Shown here piece after piece: positions 40,976 to 55,743 of a stretch of DNA of 64,000 nucleotides. The notes below the pieces were generated by a model. The model did no database searches. It was not told the DNA's origin and worked only from the letters and a program-made list of their open reading frames with translations. The DNA is from Hymenolepis diminuta (Eukaryota > Platyhelminthes > Cestoda > Cyclophyllidea > Hymenolepididae): positions 1,744,844-1,808,843 of the forward strand of contig CAADRB010000009.1 of the NCBI GenBank assembly GCA_900708905.1. The letters run 5' to 3'. A program made the translations under genes and the position numbers. Each line of letters opens with the position of its first letter. Position 1 is the first letter of the stretch.

Positions 40976-43900
40976 TGAGTTATAATAATATGAAAGCAAT
41001 TTTAGTTTAATGGAGGTGAATGAAGTTAACTAAAAATCACGTTTTAACCTCCTAGTTTAATATCATTGATAATGTTATGACTGACTTCAATTGATTTTAT
41101 TAGTAATTTTAAGTTATTTTTAAATAACTTTAAATAAATAAAATAGAAAAAAAAGAGAAAAACAATGAGCAAGAAAAATTTAAATTTTCAGAGCAAAAAT
41201 TTCACTGATTCAAATCGTTCTTCCTTAGTAGGGATGAATATTTTTCATGGTTTACCTGAAGTGTTGAAGCAAAGTATTATTGAATTTCTTGACGGAGATA
41301 GTTCTTTGATAGTTTCACAGATTTGCTTAAATTTAAAATATAACTTTAGTCATTCGTAAAATATCTTTAAAGGCCCAGCAAATTTACATATTTGAGCAAG
41401 AGGATGAATCACTAAACATTTAGGCTTTTCTCTCGGGGATCACTGTTTAAAACGTTGAAAATAAGTTACATTTATAGATATGCCAGAGATTTTAATGTTT
41501 GGTGTACAATTTTAAATGAGAAGAAACCTGTTGATTACAAACTCGTTTTGATTTGAAAATTTATTACGTGCATCCATTTATCCTCACGCTTGTGTATTGC
41601 AAATAAATTTTAAATGAAAATTTGTCACGGTCTTTTATGTTGCCTGTTCAAGCTGACAAAGAAATTATTTTTAAAGCACTTGAAGCAGTGAGTTATATAT
41701 CTTCATCAAACGAATTTTCATTTAATGCGAAGTATAGGCGAAATGCTGAGAATGTCATTCAATAACAGCAAACTTATATTGACACTCTCCTCAGATTCTT
41801 TACTGGTCAAAGAAAGGGAAAAGAACTGCCAGTGCAAATTATTGAAAGTTCTGATATATATTTTGCTATGTAAATTTATAAAGTGGAATTTGAATTTTTA
41901 CTGTTCTTACAAGCCTTCAGTACTTTCCAAAAAATCAATCCTTTTGCTCCATTGCTCATCATGGACTACGTTCATCGTGAAAATAAATGTATTATTTTGA
42001 GTTGTCCTGCTAAGGCTTTAGTTGTAATGACGTATAAAGCACCACAGTATGAAAAATTGGAATATACTTATAGAAAATCGAAAAACACGAAGAACGCCTT
42101 AAACAATACTACACCAAGAATCAAATGCCGTTACTCTCAGTAAGTATGGATAAGGCAGGATCTACATAGGCACAGGCGCACACAAGTCAATCAGTTCTTT
42201 TTACTGCGAATGTAATGACTGATAATGAGGTGAATGTCCATCATGTCGATCTGATGAGACATGTATTGAAATCAATATTAATTTACAAGGGCAATCTTGA
42301 AATAATTGACAACCTTAACTTTCTTCATCAATGCATTACTGATTATAAAACATAAAACCTTTCTTTTACGCTATTAAAATAAGTTTGTTTTTAAAATTTT
42401 AAGACTTTGATTTACCGATAACTTCACGTGAAAATGCAAAAATGGCATTATTTTGTAAAGATTTCACTTGTCAGATCACCTAGTCAATTTTTCTGGGCTA
42501 TCTTATGTGAGGTTAAACAAATTGAGCATCGGTATCTTTAAAGTTACTATATTATTTTTGTGGGTGTTTGTTTTAATCAGAATCTCCTAAAAATGACATT
42601 TCTCTAAATATTAGAATAAACTAAATTCATATTTAGAATAAAGACAATCTTTTCAACCCATTTTAGAACAAATAATGGTTTTTTCATTCAATTCATTGAA
42701 AATAGAAATGGTTGATTCTATTAAGTGTAAAAATTTAAAATTTTTCATATACTTGTAGCTGAACGACATTTTGAATTTTATTGATAGAACTCTGAAGTCA
42801 GTACTTTCCTTCAGACCATTCTATGGAGTATTACCATATGTGTTCTTCATTGATTTTATCAGGAAGATATGATCTAAAGACAATCAAAGTTTTTCCACGG
42901 GAAAAAATCGATATCTATTCTATCGATTAATTAATAGCATAAAATCAGTATACGTTAAGGATAGTAGTCCTTACTATACAACAATTAAATTGTCTCCTGT
43001 GTATGTATATATAGATATAAATTTATACGGCTTTTCCGTGGAAAATTAAGGTTTTACGTTAATTAGTTAAACACTTTCATTCATCTTCAACGCTTATGGA
43101 GGAAAACTATTCAGCCATTTGAATAAGAATTGAGACTTGACTGAAATTAGTCTCAAGATCATTTTGAATATCTGTAATTGTGGCGTTGTGCAGCTAGTTA
43201 AATGGGCGTCTTTTTTGAAACTGAGCTCCAAGGAATTCCTGAAATTCTGTGCCAAGCTTTCGTCATCAGACATAGTTCAATATAGCATCACTCATTTAGC
43301 AACTTGTTTCACAACTGAATAATTAGATTTTTCTGTCGGTTTGAGTAAACTCATTAATGCTAATCATCTAGCTCAGCATCATGCTACCTTACATAAGTCT
43401 TCTATTGAGTAAGGGATTCAGTTATGGGAAAATAAATATAGGTTGAAGCTTGACTTTAATGCTAGTACTCCTGGTCCAAAATAAATAAGATTCAGCCTTA
43501 AAACTGGAGTGTGAGAAAGTTGGATACTTGTTTGCTTTAAGTTTTCGATGACTGTTGCAAGATCTTTGACCGGATCCGCATAAACGGGCGGACGTTTTAG
43601 GTTTGATCGTTGTTTAAAAAATATCATGAATGATTTATTTTGCATGCACTAGTAATGGATTGCAATCTAAAATAACACCTTCTAGAATAGTTTAATTTGC
43701 TAAAACGTGATTTCCGTCAAAGTCTGTTACTAATCGAGCACTCTCAGATTGGGAAGTCTTATTCAAAATGTTAATGATAAAAAAGCCATAGATTTTGCCA
43801 TAAATCCTCCTCGTATATTGAGCAAAGTTTCAAATGTTACCCTTAGACAGAACGAGTAAATTCGAATGACTTGACTTGAAGAATCTGACAAGGCTTTTAA

Positions 43901-46900
43901 AATGGATTTCAACCTTAACTTCAGCCAATTTTTGGAAGAGTTCAACTCTAACTCTTAAATAGAATCTGAAAGATCCAGTAGGGGAAGATATTTAGAGCTT
44001 TGTACAATTGTGGGCAATGACTAATTATGGGTCGTTTGATTCTATTTATTTGTGACAAGCAAATAATGCACCCCAGAGAAGATATTGAGTCAGAGTAAAA
44101 ACCCATAGGCAACACCAGAAACCGAAAGGTTAAACTTCTTCTCTGTAACCAAGTTTTCTTTTGTCAGTTCAGATTTTCGAATAGTCTAAACGCTGCGATA
44201 TGTTTATCTATGAGCTATTCCAACCAATTTCTCCACAAATCCCGCGACCAAGATTTGAAGAAGATGATTTTATTACTTTTAATTGCTACGAAATGTCTCC
44301 GCACTTCCCTACTTTAGAGATTTTTACGGTAATCAGTTACCAAATCGACCTAAGTATGGGCTTAAACAAAGTCATAATCAGGACAAAGAATAATCAGAAT
44401 CTTGTGGTAGTCTTTGATTTTGCTGTTTAGTCATGTCTAAAACAGAAAATAATATCAATTTTCGTCTCAAAAGCGCAAAATTCTATCTTACAGGAATGTG
44501 AGCAAAAAAATTGAATGTAACACGCCAGTTATGTGCAAATTTTCTGAGAAATGAAAGCCATGCTTTTGTCTTATCATTCTCTGGTGCAAAGAGTAACAAG
44601 TTTGTTAAATGACGTATCTGATTTTCAACCAAGATTTTGTCTTAAATTTAGTGGAAATCGCGTAAAAGGTACGTTTTTGAAATATTAATACCAAATATTG
44701 CTTTGAATAGGGCAGGAATAAATATAAATCCAAATTCTAATGAACCAAATCCCTATATCTACTGTTCAGTGCATTTCTCATCGGATTTGAATCATGTGTG
44801 TCAGCTTAATAATCAGAATACATTGTTTTGTTTCTAGTGAGTGTCTGGTGAGATGTAAGCAAAGCCAGATATTGAGATCTACCTGCTTTGTGTACATTTA
44901 CAGGTGACGCCAACGTTTACACGCATTCATTTTCTTAGTACATAATGCAAAAGATTGACACTCTGTTTGAGCCAATATGGCGAGCACTTTGTGATGTTTC
45001 GGCACATAAACTTTGCTAAAATATTAGTGAACTGACAAAACTTTTTGAATTTTTGATGTCCAATTGGATATGAACGGAGTAGATGTATCAGAAAGGAGAT
45101 GTTTTTTAATTCAATCGGGATGTTTGGAATGGGAATTTGTTAAATAATCATCCGCATACTCGGTGTTTAATCCGAGTGTGTGTTATAGTACGCTGGCAGT
45201 TTTTCGAAGCCGTTGATTGCAGAGACAGATGCAGAATGGAAAGTCCACTAAATTCCGGAGCATTTTTGAGAAGATTGTGAAAACGGTAAAGATCTCTAAT
45301 TCCATATAAACTGAGCACATATTGGTTGAAGTATGTTAACTTTGCCTTGCTGTTGAAATAAAAAATAGCTAACAGATCGTCTGAACCTTGTACAAGTTTA
45401 TCTAGAAAGTTTTGATTTGGCTAGCGAAAACTGATAAATAGTTTTTCTTTAACCTGAGTGTTATTAATTTCTCTGCTGATAATACAGAAAACAATAATTT
45501 GCTATTAATTGTATGTTTTGTTTGACATTACCAAAGGTTTTGGAATACCCTTCCCACGCAATAATTTGGTAGATATACTCTCTTTTCTTCAGTACATATT
45601 CCCACTTTTTCATGATAATTTTAACAATTTTGTCCTATAAGTCACTAACCTTGATTAATTTGTGAGAAACTGAGAATCGCTATTTTGTTCTTTTCAAAGT
45701 GAAAGACTCAGCCAAACTTCAAAATGATGGCCTTCCATTAAAATATGAAGTGAACATCGACGCTGCAATTAATTTGATCAGAACACGAACCTTTGAAGAA
45801 GATACCATAACTTTAACCGCTAACGTTTATGCTAATTAACTATCCCAGTGATAGAGTCACTACTTAGGGAATGTTCACAGCGGAATTATTTAATGTCTTT
45901 CTATACTCCTCTACTAAAAGAAGTAATCCAACAACCATCACAAACTGGATTATTCCGCAAAAACATGAATTTTTTAAGCAGAAAAGATGACTTCTCCAAA
46001 GCGGTGATAAAATTTGACGTTCTTAAAATTGGGACATAAAATTTTTATCTTCCGAAGCCCCTTACCTCTTGGCTCAAAGTGCGGATGTAAAATTATGTGG
46101 GTTACAAAAATCTAGTATCAGAAAACCCGTTAAGCGGTCGGTTTGGGCCATTCCAACTTTCCAAGTTTAAAATGTGGTTCTATGGGGGCTAAAAGTTGAC
46201 GGCAAATTGGGCCATCAAATGGCACATTTTTCTCTATCGCGAATTGAAATTTCGGATTTAAATTGGATACACTTTATTTGCATGATTTCTCATAATTCAC
46301 TTTTTATCAATGAAAACAAATATTTATAGTGCATAAATATATAATCAAATAGTAATTTGTAAAGAAGAAAATTATTATATCCTAACTTTTCCATTTTAAG
46401 ATACCATAGGAAGATTTTCTTTATGATGTAATGTTTAAAGGGCAATCTCCTCTTGTTCTTTTAAATAAGCAGATTACTTGTAAATTGTCAATATTGGTAT
46501 CCTTCAAACAATTCAATTATGACATGAAGTCACTTTTTTGTTTTCTTCAATCAATATTCTTATTATACCCTGTCTGGGAATTGGCTGCGAAGAAGACTAC
46601 CAAGATAAGATGCTTTTAAATGTCTCATCCATAAATAGACCCATTCCGTAATTCTTTTGTCATTTAATTAAATTTCCACTGGGCTGAAAATTTGGCGGTT
46701 TTTCAGCTAATTGCTGATCATGTATTCGTTTACTAAATGTCAACTTTTTTCCCACATAGCGCAAATAAAAATTCACAAGGAATTTTAAATATATATATCT
46801 TAAAAGCATATTTATTGCCATCACTAATTAGGAATAAATTAAACTTAATATGGGTCATCTTTAAAAAAACTGAGATCAACGCCCAGATTCGGTAAGGTTA

Positions 46901-49900
46901 TTAAATAGCGTTTATCTTGACGGAGCTATCACTTCAAGTGGATTTATTAATATTTATATATCTGTAATTCAAGCTTTGCTAAAATAAGAGAACAGACAGA
47001 AAGGAAGGTTTAAAGTTTAGATGAAGGCATGTTAATGAATTATGAGTCACTATTTCTGATGCATTTTATATAAAGAAAATATGTAATTTGAATCGTACGC
47101 CTCGAATCCCTAAAGAAAATATTATTAGCTCCCTTGAAGGAGGTGGTTTTTGAGGATGATCAGTTTAAAAAATCCATTAAATTGGCATAATTTTCATTCA
47201 TTCCAAAGAAATCAAAATTATTTGTTTTCATTTTATAAATTATAGCAAACGTGAAAGTGGCTGATCAAACACTCAGATCGTTGGGCGGTTGTGTGTTGCT
47301 CACTAAATACTCTAATATGTCGATATTTTGAGCATGATGGCGGTGCTTGATGGATTTTTGGAGGTCGTGATCTTAAAATTCTTGAATTTCGTTTGTAAAC
47401 TTGGTTTAACTCATATGCTACACGTCTTTTCGGATAGATTCAAGGTTCTTCAAAATGATCTTAATGCCTGTTCAAATTAACCTGCACTCCTTATTAAGGA
47501 TTTAAGAAGGGCCTAATAGAAATTTGGGAATTAGATTAGAAAGAATTGCCTCTTAACCGAACACTCTCTGAACCCACCAAACAAGTTAGATGTCTTGCCG
47601 TCACTTTAAGATCTTCAAAACAGCGAATACCAGGTGATAAGTGCCTAATAGTTATTGAAAAGTATGACAGCATTGTCAGATTATAGAATGCTCTAACTGG
47701 GGAAAAACTGAGACTTCATAAATGCGCGAATATAGCATTTTATTAAAATTCCCTTCAATTTAACATGTTCTGCTACTTAATGCGTTTAACTTTTATTATG
47801 AACGTATAGTTCCCGTCGATATTAAAAGGTGGATTCGTGCGCAATGCCCAATGTGTTGCAGTAGTTCTAAAACTAGGATTGATCCAATCACTCCTTCTCG
47901 AATCGTATTTGACGCATGATGGATGATCTTCAACAGTCATTTCTTTGACCTAGAAAATGATCTAGATAATCACGTTTTATATATGCATAATTTTTTAATC
48001 GCAAACTATTTTCCATTAATCTCAATCCTAGACAGGTAATTTATTGCCAAGAATATAGCAGTTGCATTTACTACTTCAAAACAAAAGCTCTTCCTCTTAA
48101 AAATGGTATGTTTCGCTTATTAGAATATTGTTCAGGCGTTTTAATTTCACATACAAATATTTCTAAGAGGTTTCGGATTTTAACAAACGCCTCTGTAAAC
48201 TATTGCGCATTATACTTAGTGAAAATTTTTATTTGTCTTGATCATATCGGATGAGTTATTCCCTCTCGATTGAAAAAAAATTTCACTTGATTCAAGAAAT
48301 TAGTTGGCTCACTGTGAAGAATCCTTGTAGAGGTCTTATGCTGGTATCAGAGTCTTTTCAGTGCCTACTTTGCACCCTTTTAATAGGAAAAGTAGACAGA
48401 AATTTTGAACTTCATTTCAATATATGCATGCAGTACTGGCTGACTAAACAGGTAGAAAATGATAATACTCACATTATTATATAATCTTTGAACGGATAGT
48501 ATTTTAATGATATTTTTTGTCCTTTTAAACTATGATCTGTTTTACGTGATTCAACCCTTTTTTCCTCTAGAAAATATGTAAATGCAAACTTCACCACATT
48601 TGATTAATCAGTGTATTTAATTATTTTTAGATTACTTTAAAATCTGTAGACATTTTCTTTTAATGAGTGCAATTTGAACTGTAATAATTAAGCAGGATTT
48701 CTTTTAAAACTCTGCGTTAAAGCCCAGGAGCTTAGCTTTGTATTTGCCCCTGCCTTACTTGTATTAAAAAATTCTTACCATGGATTTCCTACGCCCACGA
48801 ACCTATATTTCCAATACCTGGTCCTCTTTACGATTCCTCTTTAATCTGTGTTATGATTGCGTTTTTCCTTCCGTTGATTAATAGGAATTTCACAATCAGT
48901 ATCGAAAAATGGATATTCCAGGAATTTAGTTGACATTGTCTCCTTAATCATTTTAACCAGAATATTGAAGCTATAATTCATAAATAGCAGAAGAATGCTC
49001 AGAAATTTGAGGTTAGATAAAAATTATAGGGAAGAAGAGGGACGAAGTTGAGTAGTGAAATAGTTCTTTTTTAAAATCTTTCAAAGCAAAAAAATTTTCT
49101 TTTGATTCTTTGTCACTAATTAAGTTCGATATTAAGGTCTACGCCTCACCATCTAACTACTTCTGCAGTCCTAAGCTTTTAGGTAAGATAAAGTTATTCA
49201 GCGCTGTAAAACGTCATGGAATATTAGGCCTTTCTACATCATTTTGAGCCGTTTGTATTTTGTAATTAAAAAATAATGATTTAATGAATTATATCAAAAA
49301 CAAATCATTCTCTCCATTTTGTCATGTTTCTGATAAAAAATTTCCTTTCTGTTTTAATCTGTTGACTGCTATCAATACTGTGTTTTATTTTTACGGATTG
49401 CAACATAAGTTCATATAATGAAAATGGATTTATTCACTGTGATTTTTCGTTAGTGGCTATGAATTTGTAATTATTCTTAGATGGTAAGGAGGTGATAAGA
49501 AGAAAAGTTGACCGTTTATGCTGTTCTAAACAGATTACTTTAAATAGTTATTTGCCAAATTCAGTCATTAGCCAATTCTCTTTGTGGGTATCAGAGTCAG
49601 TTTAAGTCTGGCAGTATCTATTTGAAACCTAGAGTACAACTGTAGCACTATGGTTTAACCTTAGAATAGTTTTTCAAGCAGTATTTTTTTGTTTGCTCCT
49701 ACTTGGGAATGAAGATTCCTTACTGACTATTGATTGTTATTTGCTCCGTTCAAAATTATTCATCTCTTACATAGTAACACCGTTTTACATTTGAGGAGGT
49801 CGGAGTTCTGCTAAGTTAAAAACCTTAGCTATGCTAAATTGTAAGCCGTCAAGTATCATATGAGAATGTTTTGCTTTCTCATCCATTGGACAAAAATCGA

Positions 49901-50054
49901 AAATGAGGCAACAAGACCGATCTACCTTGATTAAAGCAATGGATATCGAAAAGGAGAATTTGCTGAATCCTTGAAAAATCGTGAAATTTAAATTTGTAAC
50001 AGGAGATATCCATTCAGCAAATGATTTTCAACTCGAATGAAAACCCCAAGTGCA

Positions 50055-50190
50055 ACGAGACTCTTAGGCTCTTTGGCTTTGCTCTCACTATCTTTTTGAT
50101 CTCCTCTAATTTATTGTATATTGAACCTTCTGTTAGCTGACTCCCGTTGCTTCCCACAATTAAAAATGAAAAATTTTTATATTTCTCTAA
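50055..50190 (+). repeat. Dispersed repeat family A, copy 4
   Basis: TTGCTCTCACTATCTTTTTG, then ATCTCCTCTAATTTATT, CCGTTGCTTCCC and AATTTTTATATTTCT. It links the 28.0-kb copy (5' half) with the 17.3-kb copy (3' half), which shows that all belong to one family. Confidence 0.55.
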
Positions 50191-51266
50191 GTAATTACAA
50201 TATTAGTCAATGAAATAGGCGTTCAATCATACAAATCGTAACAGTAAATAAACATTTAAAATTTCTTAAATGACAATGGAAAATCTGCCATTCTTCCTTT
50301 TTTCTGGGCCACATTCCGTCTCAATCAATAGCCTAGAGTATGTTGGCTGGTAGGAACCGTCATATCAAAATGAACAAAGTGAACATCTCAGCTGATACCG
50401 ACTGTGCCCCCTACAAGAATAAAGTCTGAATATGTAAGACCATTCAATAGTATAAAGCAAGCACATTTTGGCGCCTTCTCCTGCGATCAAATAAGATTTG
50501 CTTAGTGAAATAGATAAATGCAAAGCACTATAGAGATGTAGAAGTCTGTTTTTGGACCAATATTCTATAGAAGAATTATCTAATTTTCAGGCTGAAACCA
50601 AAAGTCGTAATAAATATACGAAAAAAAAATTGAATGACTTCAAAATCACATAGATCGTGACATTTCCATTTCAGTATCTTCAAAATTCATTACTTTTTGC
50701 CTCCTCTTTGAGGTAATGAATGTGAAAAACTGTAAGTCTCGATATTCACCTATTATTATTAATCTGAACTGACTTTAATTATATGAAACAAATTGATCTA
50801 TTTATAACTCTATTCGTGGCGAGAATTGCAGCTAAATTATAAATTATACAAGTGGCTTATTTGTTAAACTTCAGTTAATCTCTGATGGGCATAATCAGTA
50901 TATTCACATTCATTTGTTTGTCCTTCTTTTATGAATGAAGACACAATAAGATAGGAAGATAGTAGAGCACTAGGGAATATTAAAAGCAAAAATTCTCTCG
51001 ACTGGGTCTCCAACAAATCTATTTAAAACCATTGTGGAGCCGATTCTTCCATACGATTTGTATTCTTATTATCGATCATAAAGTGGATGATAATAAATGG
51101 AAGAGTGTTCCCAGAGTAGTTGGACGGGTGATAGAATGTATGAGAATTAACTAAAAAAGAAATTTTCAAATTGGTTGTCCCATGTTTGGAATGCAGAGGT
51201 ATTGGTAAACTAACCATAATAAATGCTCAGACAATTTATTAGTTACCAGACTCCTCTGCATAGCTG

Positions 51267-51291
51267 TTTACAATCGTCATTTACAATCGTC
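51267..51291. repeat. Local tandem repeat
   Basis: TTTACAATCGTC occurs twice with a 13-base period. Confidence 0.85.
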
Positions 51292-53956
51292 TCAATCAAA
51301 ATTTAAAAATAAAAATAAACAAATTGATTGCTCATTTAAACGTCAACAAAAATATTCTCTTTTAATGTGATGACTTAAACTTATAAATCTTTGACTTATC
51401 CCTCTTCTTAGTTACCCAAGACATTCCCCAAGCTCTTTTGCTTGGATATTATCCTAGGTTAAATATTAAATAAATACAAAATGTAATTAAAAAGGGAAAA
51501 TAGTTTGAAGAAATAGTTCTATACTGTTGGAAGGGGATGTATTAGATGTATAAATGAGCATATATAGTTGTGATTTGGCATTAGATGGAAGTCTAACAAA
51601 AGTACTATTTTAGATATTTTCGTTATGCTCAGTTACAACCGCAAACACTGCACAAATTCAAATAGATACTAGATATGTATGCGCATTTCAGAAACCACTT
51701 TTAACTGAGGTTAAAATCAAGTATTGTGGTTTTAAGTATTATTTTTTCACCCATTTTTTAAATAAGGCGTTGTTATTCCAAGTGAATCACTCGATATTAA
51801 GGTACTTAACGGTTTGAGTTGATTTCGATTTAGAGGATATACTTTCAACAAAAAGGATATTTCCAAGGAATCCGTGAAGATAAGGTACAACGGATTTTGG
51901 ATTTATGGTCCCTCCTGCTTTTAAGCAAATTTGGATATGCTCATGAAATATTTGACAACTAAATTACAGCGGTTCACTTTGACAGAGCTTTAGTAAGTTG
52001 GGCTACATAAAAGATAAGCTGCTAGTCCTGAAGAATTCCCCAATATTTGTTAGTATACTTGAGTGACATTAATTTAAATCGTTTTGAGAAAAATCATGTT
52101 TACCTTTTTACTTTTACTTGGACTGCTTTCCAAACGTCTCAGTTAAAGAATACTGATTCAAAATTTGTACTTACCTCTTTCGCCATAACTCATTTTTTCA
52201 TCCGTAAACCAGCGAAACTTCGGTTAAAAAAATTGGGGATGCAAGCGTTTGATTCTTTGCTCTGGCTATATCCGTTTACTATTCCTTGCTCTGTTTTATT
52301 GGTGTGCTCCTGCTGCTACACCTCCTTTATCTCCACTTTCATTGCCGTTGAGCAATATAATTTGGTTTACTCTCAACTCCTGGCTTTCCATTTTGAAAAC
52401 TGCTATTGCCCGTTGTTCGTGATAGCCATTGCATCAATCGTAAGTGAAAGCTGTTAGTCTTAACCCCAACGGTCTCATCTAGTTACCCTCGGGCTGTAAA
52501 AAGATGTCAATAAATCGGGGTGGCATGACCGATAACGGTAATATGCTAACAAGTCAAGGAGCTCTGAATACAGTGGACATAGTCTCGCCTATGAATTTGT
52601 GATTCAAATGATATCGATTGGTCATTACAATGTCGCAAGGTGAAATCTCTCATTTAAAAATATGAGCAACGCAATGCTGTTAAATTCCAAAAAAACAAAA
52701 CTTGTAGTATTCATTGAATTTTAATTTACTCAAAAATTATTTCCAAACTAAAATACGAACTATGATCGACCGTTTTTTGTAGAAATTCAATATTCAAAGG
52801 AATCCTTACTCAGTCGCCAGTAGAATTTGGCGTTCTCGAGTGTCAAAAATACTCAAGAGGCATCACACCCGAGAAATCAGTGTTTTGGTATCTGCTTCCT
52901 CCACTCAGTGTAAGTAAATGTGTACGTGATGGTTTGTGTAGACGATCGTCTCTATGTGACTTGTTTCAATTCAATAAATTTTGCTTATCTACATCAATAA
53001 TTTGGCTCTCGATTTAGAACATCTATAATTAGAGATAGTAGCAGTAGTTATTAGAATATTTTACACAAATAAATATTTGGCTAATTGTGGAATAAAAGAA
53101 AAAAGCTGGTTAGCATAAATACATTATTTAAAATCTTTGTTAACGCATTTCCAATCAAAATTAATTGATCAGTTATTCAGATATCAAAAAGAGTGAGAAC
53201 GAATACGGATCAAGCCAACTGATTGCATTAAGAAAATCAAACCTGAATAAAATAGCTTTATGCAAAATCTCTCACTCTTCGCTTCCCTTTTTATTAATTT
53301 TTCTTTACTTTTAAAAAAATTTGATAAAAACCACAAAGAACGATTGTTTGAACCTAAAACCAAATTCATATAGGATCGTTATGAGTATCACATTTGAGGA
53401 GCATACTTTTTTTTCGGTCTTCCCTTTAGTACTTGCCTAAGTGAATCAAAATAATTTTCATTTTATATCTTAAGTTATGATAAGATGGACTGAACCTAAT
53501 GAGTGGTTTAAAAAAGGAAATACTATAATAAAACGCATCGATGATGCACATATTTCACAACCTCATCTCAGTCTACTTTTTATTTTATACGAAAATAACA
53601 CTGTTTTGTAAAACTACCTTAAAATGACCCAGAAGAATTATTTTCTCTTTTAAAGTAGTGGAAGAGAAAAGTTTAAATCAATTTTTCAATTTGCCATAGG
53701 CAAATTCATATCTGCCGTCATCAGTAGTTAATTCTTTAAAGAAATATAATAAAGTCATATGCATGAGAACGAAGTGAGAATGGCGTAGTTCATCAAGGAC
53801 TTTGTTATTGAGGAATCGTAAGGAACTAGCAGTAGTCTCAACATCCATTACGGACGTTTTTACCTGCAAATGGAGTAGGCGAAGTAGATGCTAGTTCTTC
53901 AAATATGCTCAATCTACGGTCCCATGGTTTCCCCATCGGTTTTGACCACTGTGCCG

Positions 53957-54100
53957 AGATGGTTGCTTTCTCCCAACTTTATAAACCTCAACGCTTCTTG
54001 ATCTATCAGTCTAATTTCCATACTTGTATAGACCATCACGTTCTTTCGTTCTACATCACTCTATTTATAAGATATTTCTTATTAAATACTTGTTTAGACC
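53957..54100 (+). repeat. Dispersed repeat family B, copy 1
   Basis: A pyrimidine-rich segment: ATGGTTGCTTTCT, CGCTTCTTGATCTATCA, TTGTATAGACC, TATAAGATATTTCTTA, AAATACTTGTTTAGAC. The same modules occur in the same order at 63.5 and 56.95 kb. An open frame through it (53905-54138) is a by-product and has no recognisable protein. Confidence 0.55.
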
Positions 54101-55684
54101 CTGCATTCTGCAATATAGGAAAACAGAAAGACAATTGAACGCCAATTAGCCACGATCATGAGAATAGGTACGACTAATATATTAATAAAATAATACCGAA
54201 GTAGCTTTATAACGCCTGCGAGAATCAAGATGAACATAGAATTAATAAGAATATTCAATCAAGGATTGGATTGACCATACTACGCATGCTACCCAAATAA
54301 TTTTAGTGGCGAATCAAAGGCATTAAAGGCATGTCTAATTACAAAAAAATTCCCTCCTTTTTTGAGGAAAATATTTTTTCAGCATTTAAATTAATAATGT
54401 TAATGGAATGATGATCAAAGATCATGAGGTCGATTTCCATTTTTACCGATATTTTGATTGATATACCTAACCACACTTATCAATTCATGATTTCTGTATG
54501 CGTGGGAATTTCATTAAATTTCTTGACACAAAGTGAAAGGAGTTTCAAATTGCTCTAATTGCAAACATTTTGGAAACAAAATTATTGTTTATTAAGGAGG
54601 CATGATTAATTAGTAAAAGAAAACTCTGGGTTTTTTAAATGCTGAATTTAACTTCCCTTGGTTACTAACTCTTAACCTGGATTGGTACGCATTATTCCAT
54701 ATTGATCTCAACAAACAGTCTAGAACTTGAAAAAAGACAGAACCCGCTATGGTCGTCATGATTTCAAAGTTCCAAAGCACCGGCCGACAGATGACTATAT
54801 GTTCACATAAATATTCATTTAGTTCATTTAAACATGCATGCGGTATTTGTTGATAATTAAAACGAGCATGCATGAAATATTGGAATTGTTTAATCAATTT
54901 TTCTTGGATAAAAATACCTATTTTACACAACATTGCACAAATATGAATTTTTGCAGTCATGGCAAATATTCCACCTGCTAAATTAAAGCAGATAAATTTG
55001 ATCTACGTGCGCAGAGACGTTCATTCCCGTGAGAGCAGTTTTTAATGAACTTCAGTTTGTCATGTCTTTTATTTTCTGGCTAATATATTCGCGACCCATA
55101 TGAATTCAGTAGAACTCGACAAATAATGAATAAATTTGTCCTTTTGTATGATCGGCAGAAATCAGTGTTTATTTTTCGACTTTGTGCTCATGTACCTTAT
55201 GAGTGTAATCATAAGTTTAAACTAAACTAATAAACGTTTATTAGTCACCTGTATAATATTTTATATGGTGTCTCCGGATAAAAACAATAAAAAACAGTAC
55301 ATCTGTCCCTCAGATGAAATATTCGCATTCTACTATCCCCCTTTGAAGATCTGAGCAGGCCTATCCCTATTACTGGATTGTATCGGGGATTTTCTATCAC
55401 GTCTGACTTAGCGAATGTGCACTTTGACATCTGCGCCTTTGGCGCCAATCTTCGACCACGGTTTCTACTTTTACCACATTTCCCGATTAATTATAATCTG
55501 CTCCTAATCTGAGATAGTTTTACGGCATATATCTAGAAAACCACATTAATGACTTACGTTGACTTTCATCAGTCCCTTTTCGAAATCACGAATTCAAATT
55601 AGAGCATTTAAGAATGCATACATTACATAAACTTTTCGAATGAATACAAAGTGAAAATAAGTTTGAGAAATTTTCTTCAATTCA

Positions 55685-55743
55685 TAAAATTAAAATGAAG
55701 GGGTAAGAAGGGGTAAGGGGTAAAATTAAAATGAAGGGGTAAG
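55685..55743. repeat. Local direct repeat of 23 bases
   Basis: A 23-base unit containing AAAATTAAAATGAAGGGGT occurs at 55685-55707 and again at 55721-55743. A partial AAGGGGTAAGGGG lies between them. This looks like replication slippage in non-coding DNA. Confidence 0.9.

Noticed and set aside
43418..43945. Minus-strand open frames at 43418-43645 and 43763-43945 as genes
   Set aside because: They overlap plus-strand coding-like signal, are short, and show no known motif.
52047..52457. 136-codon open frame, the longest unexplained one on the plus strand
   Set aside because: No recognisable domain, Cys/Phe/Ser-rich random-like composition and no splice context. Length is within chance for AT-rich DNA searched in six frames.
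54610..54960. 116-codon minus-strand open frame
   Set aside because: No recognisable family, no splice or promoter context; probably chance.
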